Assembly (NCBI GenBank): GCA_018401465.1
Contig: JAGYKE010000005.1
Span: 248,001-312,000 of the forward strand
DNA: 64,000 bases
Direction: 5' to 3'
Origin: Aestuariivita sp.
GTDB lineage: Bacteria; Pseudomonadota; Alphaproteobacteria; Rhodobacterales; Rhodobacteraceae
Both the position numbers and the translations under genes were made by a program. Under the pieces are notes generated by a model that had not been told where the DNA came from, did not search any database, and saw only the letters and a program-made list of their open reading frames with translations. Of this stretch, positions 48,571-57,072 are shown one piece after another. Numbering within the stretch: the first letter of the stretch is position 1; every line of letters begins with the position of its first letter.

Positions 48571-48599
48571 CGGGCCGGGGGGGCCAGCCATCCGGCCCG
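48571..48599 (+). terminator. GC-rich hairpin after the iorB-like gene
   Basis: Perfect 8-bp inverted repeat CGGGCCGG / CCGGCCCG (48571-48578, 48592-48599) with a 13-base loop, starting seven bases after the stop. There is no U-run. The rest of the 232-bp gap before the RTX gene holds no gene I can support. Confidence 0.4.
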
Positions 48600-48796
48600 T
48601 CCGGCGCATTCGCCACAAACTCTCCGCAATCCGGTCCCACTGCCGCCCGACCCGGGCAACACTCTGTTTCCGAGTTCCAGCGTAAAGATGGCCGCGCAAC
48701 CCCGACCCGATCGGGGGAAAGCGCGGATCGGAAGGGTCAGATGGCACGGGTCGCAGGAAACCCAAGGCAGCAGGGCATCCCTTCGGGGTGGACGGC

Positions 48797-51088
48797 ATGA
48801 GCACGCCGATCCTCCTCACGAACGCGAGCTTTGAACAGACCGCCCATGCCAACGGCGCCTGGTCCCCGGGCATCCCCGGCTGGACGGCCAGCACCGGTTC
48901 CGGTGGCGACGCCGGCGATTTCAACCCCACCGCGGGCCAAGTGAACAATGCCACGATCACCGGCGTCGATGTTGCCTATCTCTTCAAGACCAGCGATCCG
49001 GCCAGCTTCGCCAGCATCTCGCAGACCACCGCGACCACCTACGTGGCAGGCAATACGTATCAGTTCACGCTCGACATCGGCGATGGCAACTACAGCCCCA
49101 GCGGTGATGTGCCCTTCGTCGTCAACATCTATGCGGGCAGCACGATCATCGGCACGCTGTCAGCGACAACCGGCGATATCGGCGCGCTGCAATCCTATAC
49201 CGTCACCTCCACCCTCAATGACCCTGCGCTCAACGGTCAGGCCATCCGGATCGAGATTTCGCTGCCCCCCGGCGGCCCGGCGGGCGAAATCCTCGTCGAC
49301 AACGTGCAAGGTGTATTCTTTCCGCCCCCCGATGGCGTGGTCGAAGGCACCTCCGGCGCCGATCTCATCGACATCGCCTATACCGGCGACCCCGAAGGCG
49401 AACGCGTCGACAACGCCGATGGCCCCGGCGGCACAAATGACGACACGATCGAAGCAGGCGGCGGCAACGACACCGTCTTGGGCGGGCTCGGTGACGACCT
49501 GATCGACGGCGGCATCGGCGATGACCTGCTTTACGGCGATTTCGGCGGCGAAGGCTTCACCACCGAAAGCCTGAACTGGGAATTGCAGGGCGGCGAGGGC
49601 GCATCGCTTGCCGCGGGCTTCACTCAGAACACCGGGCTGATGGATGTCAGCGTGTCCTTCGCCGATGACGGCAACAACGCCCCGGGCTTCTTCGTCTCAA
49701 ACAGCACGACCTATACCGAGGCGGGCGAAGCCTTCGACCCCAATTCCAGCCTGCGTCTGGCGGGCACGGGCGACGGCCCCACCTCGACCACCACGATCAG
49801 CTTCGCCTCGGCCGATCCCACCGCGCAGGACGAGGTCACGAACGTCGTCTTCCGCATCAACGACATCGACTCGGGCAACTTCCGCGACGACATCACGATC
49901 AATGCCTTCGACGCCGACGGCAACCCGGTTGCCGTCACCATCACGCCCGCGGGCAACGACACCGTGTCCGGCAACACGATCATCGCGGGCTCGGGCGGCG
50001 ACACGCCGGACGAAGCCGACGGATCCGCCCTGATCGAAATCGCGGGCCCCGTCGCCAGCATCGAGATCGTTTATGTCAACGGGCTGTCGAATTTCCAGAA
50101 CATCTGGGTCTCGGACCTCTTCTTCGACGTTCTGCCCACATTCGGCGGCAACGACACGATCCTGGGCGGCGCGGGCAATGACACGATCTTCGGCGAAGGC
50201 GGCGACGACGTTCTTGAAGGTGGCACCGGGGCCGACAGCATCGCGGGCGGCGCGGGCAACGACACGATCGTCGCGGCGCAGGGCGACACCGTCTCGGGCG
50301 GCGACGGCGACGACGTGTTCCGCCTGGTGGACCTCGGCGAACCCGGCTCGGGCACCATCACCATCCTCGGCGGCGAAACAGGCGAAACCGGCGGCGACAC
50401 GCTCGATCTGGGCGGGGTCGCCGACCGCAACACGCTCAGCTTCACCGTCAACGAAGCAGGCGAAAAGGAAGGCACGGTCACGCTGTCCGACGGCACGATC
50501 GTGTCTTTCACCAATATCGAGAACATCATCTGCTTCACCCCCGGCACGCTGATCGACACCGCGCAGGGGCCCCGGCCCGTCGAAGACCTGCACCCCGGCG
50601 ACTGGGTGGTGACGCGCGACCACGGCCTGCAGCAACTGCGCTGGACGGGGCAGCGCCGCGTCGCCGCGACCGGGGCGCTGGCGCCCGTGCGCATCGACCC
50701 CGTCCTTCTGCCCGACGCCCGTGCGCCGCTTCTCGTCTCGCCGCAGCACCGCATCCTCTGGCATGGCTACCGCGCCCAGATGCTGTTCGGCGAGCCGGAG
50801 GTGCTGGTCAGCGCCAAGCACCTGCTGTCCAACCCCGGCGCGCAGCGCGTCGAGGGGGGCGAGGTGACCTATCTTCACCTGATGTTCGACCGGCACGAAG
50901 TGATCTTCGCCAACGGCGTGCCGACAGAAAGCTTCTATCCCGGGGAATGGGCGCTCGGCGCCACCAGCGACGCGTCGCGGGCGGAACTGTTCCGGCTGTT
51001 TCCTGACCTGCGCAGCGACCTTGGCCGCTTCGGCGATACCGCGCGGCTCTGCCTCAAGGCGCACGAAGCCTCGCTTCTGGTGGCGTGA
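48797..51088 (+). CDS. RTX-repeat protein with C-terminal Hint domain
   Basis: Probable secreted calcium-binding protein of 763 residues (a GTG three codons upstream is a possible start). There is no Sec signal, so type I export is likely. Order: an N-terminal beta-sandwich (1-175, opening [15 protein letters not shown]); a first block of glycine-rich nonapeptides near 210-250 ([19 protein letters not shown]); a second beta domain (about 255-445); a second RTX block (about 451-512, [20 protein letters not shown]). The Hint_2 domain starts at Cys579 ([20 protein letters not shown]) with the His motif VSPQHRILW. Hint domains can self-cleave at the initial Cys. The partner and target are unknown. 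Confidence 0.9.
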   Translation: MSTPILLTNASFEQTAHANGAWSPGIPGWTASTGSGGDAGDFNPTAGQVNNATITGVDVAYLFKTSDPASFASISQTTATTYVAGNTYQFTLDIGDGNYSPSGDVPFVVNIYAGSTIIGTLSATTGDIGALQSYTVTSTLNDPALNGQAIRIEISLPPGGPAGEILVDNVQGVFFPPPDGVVEGTSGADLIDIAYTGDPEGERVDNADGPGGTNDDTIEAGGGNDTVLGGLGDDLIDGGIGDDLLYGDFGGEGFTTESLNWELQGGEGASLAAGFTQNTGLMDVSVSFADDGNNAPGFFVSNSTTYTEAGEAFDPNSSLRLAGTGDGPTSTTTISFASADPTAQDEVTNVVFRINDIDSGNFRDDITINAFDADGNPVAVTITPAGNDTVSGNTIIAGSGGDTPDEADGSALIEIAGPVASIEIVYVNGLSNFQNIWVSDLFFDVLPTFGGNDTILGGAGNDTIFGEGGDDVLEGGTGADSIAGGAGNDTIVAAQGDTVSGGDGDDVFRLVDLGEPGSGTITILGGETGETGGDTLDLGGVADRNTLSFTVNEAGEKEGTVTLSDGTIVSFTNIENIICFTPGTLIDTAQGPRPVEDLHPGDWVVTRDHGLQQLRWTGQRRVAATGALAPVRIDPVLLPDARAPLLVSPQHRILWHGYRAQMLFGEPEVLVSAKHLLSNPGAQRVEGGEVTYLHLMFDRHEVIFANGVPTESFYPGEWALGATSDASRAELFRLFPDLRSDLGRFGDTARLCLKAHEASLLVA

Positions 51089-51091
51089 TCG

Positions 51092-51874
51092 CTATTCCGC
51101 GGCGCGGATGTCGCGCCCGGGGCGCAGGCCCGTCGCCCAGGCATGTACCGCCTCGCCGAAGGCCCGGAACAAGGGACGCGACACGGGGTCATTGGTCGCG
51201 TCCCATTCGGGATGCCATTGCACCGCCAGCGTGAAGCCCGGCGCATCTGCGACATAGATCGCCTCGGGCGTGCCGTCGGGGGCATAGCCGTCGATCATGA
51301 TGCGCTGCCCCGGCGTCTTGATCCCCTGTCCGTGCAGGGTGTTCGTCATCACCTCGGTCGCGCCGAAGATGCGGTGAAACACGCCACCATCCGTGACCGT
51401 CACCTTGTGGCGAAGCGCGAACTTGTCCTCAAGCGTGCCGTCGGGGGGCATGCGGTGGTTCATCCGCCCCGGCAGATCGCGGATTTCGGGGTAAAGCGTG
51501 CCGCCCAGCGCCACGTTCACTTCCTGAAACCCCCGGCAGATGCCCAGAAACGGCTGGCCCCGTTCGACGCAGGCCCGCACCAGCGGCAGCGTCACCGCAT
51601 CACGCGCCCGGTCGAAGGTGCCATGCGCCTCGGTCTCGGCCTCGCCATATTCCTCGGGGTGGACATTCGGCCGCCCGCCGGTCAGCACGAAGCCGTCGCA
51701 GACCTCGAGCAGCTCATCCACCGAGACAAAACGCGGATCGGTCGGGATCAGCAGCGGCAGACAGCCCGACACATGCGCCACTGCCTCGGAATTCATCGTG
51801 CCGCCCGCATGGGTCGGATACTGATCATTGATCAGGTATGAATTGCCGATGATGCCGACGACGGGCCGGGCCAT
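51092..51874 (-). CDS. Class-C26 gamma-glutamyl hydrolase-like protein (PuuD family)
   Basis: Class-I amidotransferase-fold hydrolase of 260 residues. It starts MARPVVGIIGNSYLINDQYP. The nucleophilic Cys is in FLGICRGFQEVNVALGGTLY (about residue 114) and the catalytic His and Glu in AVQWHPEWDA. The family splits gamma-glutamyl amides such as gamma-glutamyl-GABA in polyamine breakdown. No other puu gene is near, so the exact substrate is open. It is convergent with the RTX gene, with three bases between stops. Confidence 0.9.
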   Translation of the reverse strand: MARPVVGIIGNSYLINDQYPTHAGGTMNSEAVAHVSGCLPLLIPTDPRFVSVDELLEVCDGFVLTGGRPNVHPEEYGEAETEAHGTFDRARDAVTLPLVRACVERGQPFLGICRGFQEVNVALGGTLYPEIRDLPGRMNHRMPPDGTLEDKFALRHKVTVTDGGVFHRIFGATEVMTNTLHGQGIKTPGQRIMIDGYAPDGTPEAIYVADAPGFTLAVQWHPEWDATNDPVSRPLFRAFGEAVHAWATGLRPGRDIRAAE

Positions 51875-52058
51875 GGTGCTGTCCTGTGTCCTTGCGCACG
51901 TGTCACCCTATCGGCACCTGCGGACGAAGGGAACACCCAAGCCAGAGAGAAAGCCGCAAGACCCTGGCAAATGCCCGGGAAATGCACGAAAGCCGCACGC
52001 AAATGCGCGCCTTGGCCCGGTATCCGCGTGGCACAGACGCCCACCGCCGGAGCCTGAC

Positions 52059-53044
52059 ATGACCCTGCAGACCCTCCACGCCCCCTTTTCGCTGCCGCGC
52101 CCGCAGGTCAACCGGGCCGAAGCCTTACTGATCGCCCAGTCTCTCGCGGTGGCCGCCGCCGCCGTCATCGTGGCCACGTGGCATGGCATCGCGGTCGCAT
52201 GAGGCGCTTTAGGCGTCAGTTTCCTTCCGGCGATGGGGCTGCTCTCGCTTGGGTTCTGGATGCGCGCCATGCGCCCTGCGATGATCCGCATGGCCGACAT
52301 GGCGATCGCCGCGGCCATCTACATCGGCTTTTCGGGCGTGATCGCCATCCTGATCTACACCCGCTTTCCCATCGCGGGGCCGCTCCATGACGTGTCCCTT
52401 GCCGCCTTCGACGCGCACCTTGGCTATGTCTGGTCACATTTCGTGGACCGGATGGCCGCAAGTCCCGACATCGGAAGGCTGCTCGGCTGGGTCTACCTGT
52501 CCTCGCTGCCGCAGCTGGCGCTGCTGGTGGTCTACCTGGCCATGACCGGCCGCACACGGACCCTGCATCGCGCCCTGATCGCGGGCACCACGAGCCTGAT
52601 CGTGATCGTGGCCTACTGGTGGGTCTGGCCCTCGTTCGGGCCGGCCAAGCTCCAGACCATCCCGAAAGAGATCGCCGACGCCATCGGCCTCGTCCATGCC
52701 GCTGAAGAAGGGGCGCGGATGCTCGCGCTGGCGGAACAGGGTGCCCCCTGATCCCTCCCGCCATGATCATGGGAACCATCGCCTTTCCCAGCTATCACAC
52801 GGTGATGATGCTGGTCGTGCTCTGGTATGCGTGGAACACCCCTGCCTTCTGGCCCGCCGTGGTCCTGAACCTCGGGATGGTGCCCGCGATCCTAGGTCAC
52901 GGAGGCCATCATCTGGTGGATGTGCTGGCCGCCCCCCTGCCCTTTGCCCTCGCGGTGCTGCTGGCGAACAGGCTCACGTCGCGGGGCCAGGCCGGGCCGC
53001 GCTTGTGCGCGCAACGGACTCTCAAGGTCTATGCGCCGCGCTGA
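52059..53044 (+). pseudogene. PAP2-family phosphatase gene broken by an in-frame stop and a frameshift
   Basis: Three readable pieces make one membrane phosphatase of the PAP2 superfamily. Piece 1 (52059-52202) encodes a membrane span and ends at a TGA. Piece 2 continues in the same frame after that TGA (52203-52751) through several spans and ends at GAP-stop. Piece 3 (to 53044) is in the -1 frame and carries the active-site half, IAFPSYHTVMMLVVLW and GHGGHHLVDVLAA. The frame changes at the run of five C residues at 52744-52748. A TGG-to-TGA change and loss of one C would restore a single protein of about 328 residues. Two separate lesions argue for real decay. Confidence 0.8.
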
Positions 53045-53204
53045 AAACGCCCTGCAGTGCTGTGCTCGGCCCCTATGCGGACATCTTCACACCGAAACCG
53101 GCCAGAGGTCGCCGCCAAGCGGGCTCCAAGGCACACAGCGTTTGATCCCGCAATCTCGTCAGGCGGCCTGACCTCGAATGGCAGGCCACCTGAGAAATGT
53201 CGGG

Positions 53205-53414
53205 TTATACAGGTCCAGGCGCCGCTCCGCCGGAAGACCCGGCGACCGCTGCCGCAACGAGCAGCAGCAGAAGAATGGGCAGCCAGATACCTTGCGAGGA
53301 GTCAGCCGCCTGTTCGACAATCACAGGTGCCTCGACCATCGGCTCGGACAGGTTGCCTGCGTAGGCGCTCGATGCCGCGCCGAGCACAGCAACGGCAAGT
53401 AAGATATTTTTCAT
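53205..53414 (-). CDS. Small secreted/membrane protein, signal peptide plus one span
   Basis: 69 residues. A clear Sec signal (MKNILLAVAVLGAASSAYAG) is followed by a short acidic stretch (SEPMVEAPVIVEQA) and a single hydrophobic span (GIWLPILLLLLVAAAVAG) ending in a Gly/Pro tail. Proteins of this design are common in Rhodobacteraceae, as I recall, but have no known role. The ribosome site is weak. It stands alone in a degraded region; the flanks 53045-53204 and 53415-53596 hold no other gene I can support. Confidence 0.65.
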   Translation of the reverse strand: MKNILLAVAVLGAASSAYAGNLSEPMVEAPVIVEQAADSSQGIWLPILLLLLVAAAVAGSSGGAAPGPV

Positions 53415-53596
53415 TTTGTTATCCGTGATCCATTGAAGGAGTTGTCAGACCTCATGCCATGCTCGACCCGCCTCAGGATCGCTATCGCACAAGGGTCGAG
53501 TGCTACCGACCACGAACGCAGACGCATAAGAATCGTTAGATAAATGCATGCTCTTTGGTTGAGGCTGTCGGGAATGTCACAGCCCGCAATCTTCAC

Positions 53597-53767
53597 CGAG
53601 GGGGCATTCCTTTCGAACGGCCCCGCCTTAATCGAGGCATGAACCTCGGCACCCGTCCCGTCGAGAAAGCCGGTATAGATGCAAGCGTCCCGGTGCATCG
53701 CAACCACGATGGCCGACACGGCGCGTTCGATCACCGCATCGGCCGGCCCGCACGGGTCGCGGCTGCC
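53597..53767 (-). pseudogene. Internally deleted remnant of a second malate synthase G gene
   Basis: In the frame directly after the glcG stop, the translation reads GSRDPCGPADAVIERAVSAI. This matches residues 243-262 of the intact GlcB encoded at 54554-56701. It soon reads CIYTGFLDGTGAEVHASIKA followed by GPFER, which matches residues about 443-466. Roughly 180 residues are missing between them; VVAMHRD in the gap may derive from residues near 363-369 (LIAMHDL). The DNA also aligns with the corresponding parts of glcB (55301-55380, 55915-55980). Sequence further downstream shows no GlcB similarity. It is too short to be an enzyme. Confidence 0.75.
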
Positions 53768-54196
53768 TCAGATCTCGGCGGTGAAGCCCGCCGCCTCGAT
53801 CCCAGCAGTCGCCGCCGCCGCATCGTTGTCCGAGGTGTCGCCCGTGACGCCCACGCCCCCCAGCACCGCGCCGCGCTTGTCGCGCACCAGAACGCCGCCC
53901 GGCACGGGCACGAACTGCCCGCCGTAAAGCCCGTTCATCGCCCCCACGAAATAGGGCTGCGCCTCGGCGCGCTTCATCTGCGCCGTGCCTGCCATGCCCA
54001 GCATGACCGACCCATAGGCCTTGCCATGCGCGATGGCGAAGCGGCCGGGGCTCGCCCCGTCCTCGCGCTCGAAGGCGATGACATGGCCGCCCGCGTCCAG
54101 CACGACCACCGACAGGGGCTTCAGCTCCATCGCGCGCCCCTGTTCAAGCGCCTTGCGGATGATCGTGCGCGCGCGGCGCAGGGTGATGGCGGACAT
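53768..54196 (-). CDS. GlcG/HbpS family protein
   Basis: 142 residues, a small alpha-beta domain often found in glycolate-utilisation (glc) loci. Motifs: ARTIIRKALEQGRAMELKPL, VVVLDAGGHVIAFEREDGAS, GGVLVRDKRGAVLGGVGVTG. Some members bind haem. ATG 54196 follows a good ribosome site (AAGGGAGAA); the longer frame to 54466 is not supported. It lies after glcB on the same strand, fitting a glcB-glcG unit interrupted by a degraded stretch. Function in glycolate use is not established. Confidence 0.88.
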   Translation of the reverse strand: MSAITLRRARTIIRKALEQGRAMELKPLSVVVLDAGGHVIAFEREDGASPGRFAIAHGKAYGSVMLGMAGTAQMKRAEAQPYFVGAMNGLYGGQFVPVPGGVLVRDKRGAVLGGVGVTGDTSDNDAAAATAGIEAAGFTAEI

Positions 54197-54299
54197 GCGG
54201 TTCTCCCTTTCTTTCCGGATGTTGCGGGCACAATGCGGCGGCGGCCCGGGGCTTGCAAGACCCGTACCCCCCTGTTCGGGGGATTGCCCGCGACCCGCA

Positions 54300-54557
54300 C
54301 GCCGCCCCAACGACCGGGTTCGACGGGCATGTGCTGGAACCGGGCGCGACGGCGCGCGTCGACTTCGGCCTGTCGGCCAGCCTGCCCCCCGCGCGGACCG
54401 GGCGACCGAGGTGTCGCTGACGCTCTGATCCCCGAAGGTCACCTTCCGGGGACCGCAGGCGTGCATGGGCCTGATCTGGACCGATCAGACCTCGTACGTG
54501 ACGCGGCACGACTTCGACCGCCTGCAGGGCAGCCTGTTCCTGACGCGCAGCTTCTAG
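54300..54557 (+). pseudogene. Possible coding remnant between glcG and glcB
   Basis: On the plus strand the translation GHVLEPGATARVDFGLSA is followed, after a frame change, by RATEVSLTL and a stop. The same frame then continues as VTFRGPQACMGLIWTDQTSY and on to [11 protein letters not shown] with a TAG that overlaps the glcB stop. Composition looks protein-like, but no start codon or whole domain survives and I cannot name the family. The rest of the 357-bp gap has only a small hairpin at 54267-54282. Confidence 0.3.
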
Positions 54558-56701
54558 GCGGCGTGATGCGCTTTCAGCTCCAGCCGCCGGGCATGCAGCA
54601 CCGGCTCGGTATAGCCCGAGGGCTGCACGCGGCCCTTGAAGACCAGATCGCAGGCCGCCTGAAAGGCGATCCCGTCAAATCCCGGCGCCATCTTCGTGTA
54701 ATGGTTGTCGCCCGCGTTCTGGCCATCGACCACCTCGGCCATGCGCTTCATCACCTCCATCACCTGCGCCTCGCCCACCACGCCGTGGTGCAGCCAGTTG
54801 GCAATGTGCTGCGCGGAAATCCGGCAAGTCGCGCGGTCTTCCATGAGGCCCACGTTGTTGATGTCGGGCACCTTGGAACAGCCCACGCCCTGATCGACCC
54901 AGCGCACGACATAGCCAAGGATGCCTTGCGCGTTGTTCTCCACCTCGCGCAGGATCTGCGCCTCGCTCCACTTGCGGAAGGTGGCCAGCGGGATGTCGAG
55001 GATCCCGTCCACATGGGCGCGCCGGCCGCCTGCCTTCAGCTTCTTCTGCACCGCGAAGACATCGACCTTGTGGTAATGCAGCGCGTGCAGCGTCGCGGCT
55101 GTGGGGCTGGGCACCCAGGCGCAGTTCGCACCCGCCTTGGGGTGTTCGATCTTCGCCTCGAGCATCGCCGCCATCATGTCGGGCATCGCCCACATGCCCT
55201 TGCCGATCTGCGCGCGGCCCGACAGCCCGCATTCGAGCCCGATATCGACGTTGAGGTTCTCGTAGGCCCCGATCCAGCCCTTGCGCTTGATGAAGTCCTT
55301 GCGCGAGAACGGCCCGGCTTCCATCGAGGTGTGGATCTCGTCGCCGGTCCGGTCGAGGAACCCGGTGTTGATAAAGGCGACCCGCGCCTTCGCCGCCCGG
55401 ATGCATTCCTTGAGGTTGACCGACGTGCGCCGTTCCTCGTCCATGATGCCCAGCTTCACCGTGTTGCGCGGCAGGCCCAACATGTCTTCGACCCGGTCGA
55501 AGATCTTGACGGCGAACGCCACTTCCTCGGGCCCGTGCATCTTGGGCTTCACGACATAGACCGATCCCTTGACCGAATTGCCGCCTTCGCGCTTGAGGTC
55601 GTGCATGGCGATCAGCGTGGTGATCGCGGCGTCCATCAGGCCCTCGAACACCTCCGCCCCGTCGCGGTCGAGGATGGCGGGGTTCGTCATCAGGTGGCCC
55701 ACGTTGCGCACCAGCATCAGCGCGCGGCCCTTGACATTCAGCGGCTTGCCGTCCGGTCCGGTATAGGTGCGGTCGGCGTTCAGGCGGCGGGTCATGGTGC
55801 GCCCGCCCTTCTCAAAGGTATCCTCAAGATCGCCCTTCATCAGGCCCAGCCAGTTGGCATAGGCCTGCACCTTGTCTTCAGCATCGACGCAGGCGACCGA
55901 ATCCTCGCAATCCATGATGGCGGAGACGGCGCTTTCGATCACCACGTCCGCCAGACCGCACTGGTCGCGGCTGCCGATGGGGTGGGTGCGGTCGAAGACC
56001 AGTTCCACGTGCAGGGCGTTGTTGCGCAGCAGCACCGCGTCGGGTGCCTTGGGATGGCCCCGGAAGCCCACGAATTTCTCCGGGCTGACAAGCGGCATGT
56101 CGTCGACCAGAAGCTTGCCATCATGCACGTAGTAGCGCGCCGCATCCGCGTGGCTGCCGCCCTCGATCGGGAAGGCCTCGTCCAGGAAGACGCGCGCCCG
56201 CGCCACGACCCGCGCGCCGCGCCCCTTGTCATAGCCGCCCTTCGGTGCCGGGCTGCCCATGGCATCGGTGCCGTAGAAGGCGTCATACAGGCTGCCCCAG
56301 CGCGCATTCGCCGCGTTCAGCGCGTAACGCGCATTGGTGATCGGCACGACCAGCTGCGGCCCCGGAACACTCGCGATCTCGGGGTCGGTATTGGCGGTCT
56401 CGATCTCGAAATCCGGACCTTCGGGGAGAAGGTATCCAATCCCTTGGAGGAACGCGCGATAGGCTTCGTGATCATGGGGCTGGTCGCGATGGGCGATGTG
56501 CCAGTCGTCGATCTGCTTCTGCAGGTCTTCGCGCTTGTCCAGCAGCGCGCGGTTCTCGGGGCCCAGCTCATGTACCAGCTTGGACAGACCCGCCCAGAAG
56601 GCGGCCGCGTCCACGCCCGTTCCGGGCAGCGCCCGCGTCTCGATGAAATCCGCCAGTTCCGGGGCCACCTGAAGCCCGTCGATCACCTGCCGCTTGCTCA
56701 T
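54554..56701 (-). CDS. glcB: Malate synthase G
   Basis: Condenses glyoxylate with acetyl-CoA to malate in the glyoxylate and glycolate pathways. It has 715 residues from ATG 56701 ([20 protein letters not shown]), normal for the monomeric G form. Motifs: [55 protein letters not shown], and [20 protein letters not shown]. The C-terminal region has [21 protein letters not shown] ribosome site (GAGGGAG) precedes the ATG. GlcG lies downstream on the same strand. A partial, internally deleted second copy occurs at 53597-53767. Confidence 0.97.
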   Translation of the reverse strand: MSKRQVIDGLQVAPELADFIETRALPGTGVDAAAFWAGLSKLVHELGPENRALLDKREDLQKQIDDWHIAHRDQPHDHEAYRAFLQGIGYLLPEGPDFEIETANTDPEIASVPGPQLVVPITNARYALNAANARWGSLYDAFYGTDAMGSPAPKGGYDKGRGARVVARARVFLDEAFPIEGGSHADAARYYVHDGKLLVDDMPLVSPEKFVGFRGHPKAPDAVLLRNNALHVELVFDRTHPIGSRDQCGLADVVIESAVSAIMDCEDSVACVDAEDKVQAYANWLGLMKGDLEDTFEKGGRTMTRRLNADRTYTGPDGKPLNVKGRALMLVRNVGHLMTNPAILDRDGAEVFEGLMDAAITTLIAMHDLKREGGNSVKGSVYVVKPKMHGPEEVAFAVKIFDRVEDMLGLPRNTVKLGIMDEERRTSVNLKECIRAAKARVAFINTGFLDRTGDEIHTSMEAGPFSRKDFIKRKGWIGAYENLNVDIGLECGLSGRAQIGKGMWAMPDMMAAMLEAKIEHPKAGANCAWVPSPTAATLHALHYHKVDVFAVQKKLKAGGRRAHVDGILDIPLATFRKWSEAQILREVENNAQGILGYVVRWVDQGVGCSKVPDINNVGLMEDRATCRISAQHIANWLHHGVVGEAQVMEVMKRMAEVVDGQNAGDNHYTKMAPGFDGIAFQAACDLVFKGRVQPSGYTEPVLHARRLELKAHHAA

Positions 56702-56780
56702 GCCGCCGCTCCCTCGCATTTGTGCGCTATGGTATGCGGGCCGATCTAGAGCGAAAGTTTCCGATAGGCAACAAGTGCGG

Positions 56781-56948
56781 TCAGGTCTTTTGACCACTTT
56801 TCGCAGGCTTCCGCGCACCCCGGCACCGGTCCGAACAATAGCGCACCTCGTCCCAGACCTTTTCCCACTTCTTGCGCCATGTGAAGGGCCGCCCGCAGGT
56901 GGCGCAGGTCTTGGTGGGCAGATCAGATTTCTTCGTCATGCGGGGCAT
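56781..56948 (-). CDS. DUF2256 small zinc-binding protein
   Basis: 55 residues starting [20 protein letters not shown]. The pattern [14 protein letters not shown] and later RYCSDRCR supplies four Cys residues of a zinc knuckle, the hallmark of DUF2256. ATG 56948 has a strong ribosome site (CGGAGG, seven bases upstream), better than ATG 56939. DUF2256 genes are commonly beside, or fused to, cryptochrome/photolyase genes, and here the photolyase is immediately upstream on the same strand. Its role is unknown. Confidence 0.88.
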   Translation of the reverse strand: MPRMTKKSDLPTKTCATCGRPFTWRKKWEKVWDEVRYCSDRCRGARKPAKSGQKT

Positions 56949-56973
56949 GGGGTTGCCTCCGGAGCACCCTTTC

Positions 56974-57022
56974 GCCCGGCGGCACGCCGGGCAGCCCCCG
57001 ACCGCCCCCCCGGGCGGGGGCT
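56974..57022 (-). terminator. Tandem GC-rich hairpins between photolyase and DUF2256
   Basis: Two adjacent inverted repeats: GCCCGGC / GCCGGGC (56974-56980, 56986-56992, 5-base loop) and AGCCCCCG / CGGGGGCT (56993-57000, 57015-57022, 14-base loop). More G/C repeats continue to about 57055. They lie 50-100 bases after the photolyase stop and before the DUF2256 ribosome site. There is no U-run, so they may pause polymerase or protect mRNA rather than end the transcript. Confidence 0.5.
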
Positions 57023-57072
57023 ACTCCCCCGCCCGCGGCCGGGGACTGCCCTTGCCGATATCAGTGCCGACC

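Noticed and set aside
49460-50330. Glycine/Asp-rich tandem motif as a CRISPR-like or satellite repeat
   Set aside because: The periodicity is in the protein (RTX nonapeptides) and not in identical DNA units with spacers.
52200-52202. Selenocysteine or readthrough at the in-frame TGA of the PAP2 gene
   Set aside because: The position falls in a hydrophobic span with no redox role, and no selenocysteine insertion hairpin is seen downstream.
52744-52751. Programmed -1 frameshifting at the C5 run in the PAP2 gene
   Set aside because: The upstream half already has an in-frame TGA, so frameshifting alone would not restore the protein. A slippery heptamer and downstream structure are not evident.
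53555-56749. A 1064-codon open frame on the plus strand
   Set aside because: It runs antisense to glcB and glcG, which have unmistakable motifs. Its own translation is Arg/His/Ala-rich with no domain. Long antisense frames are expected in high-GC DNA.
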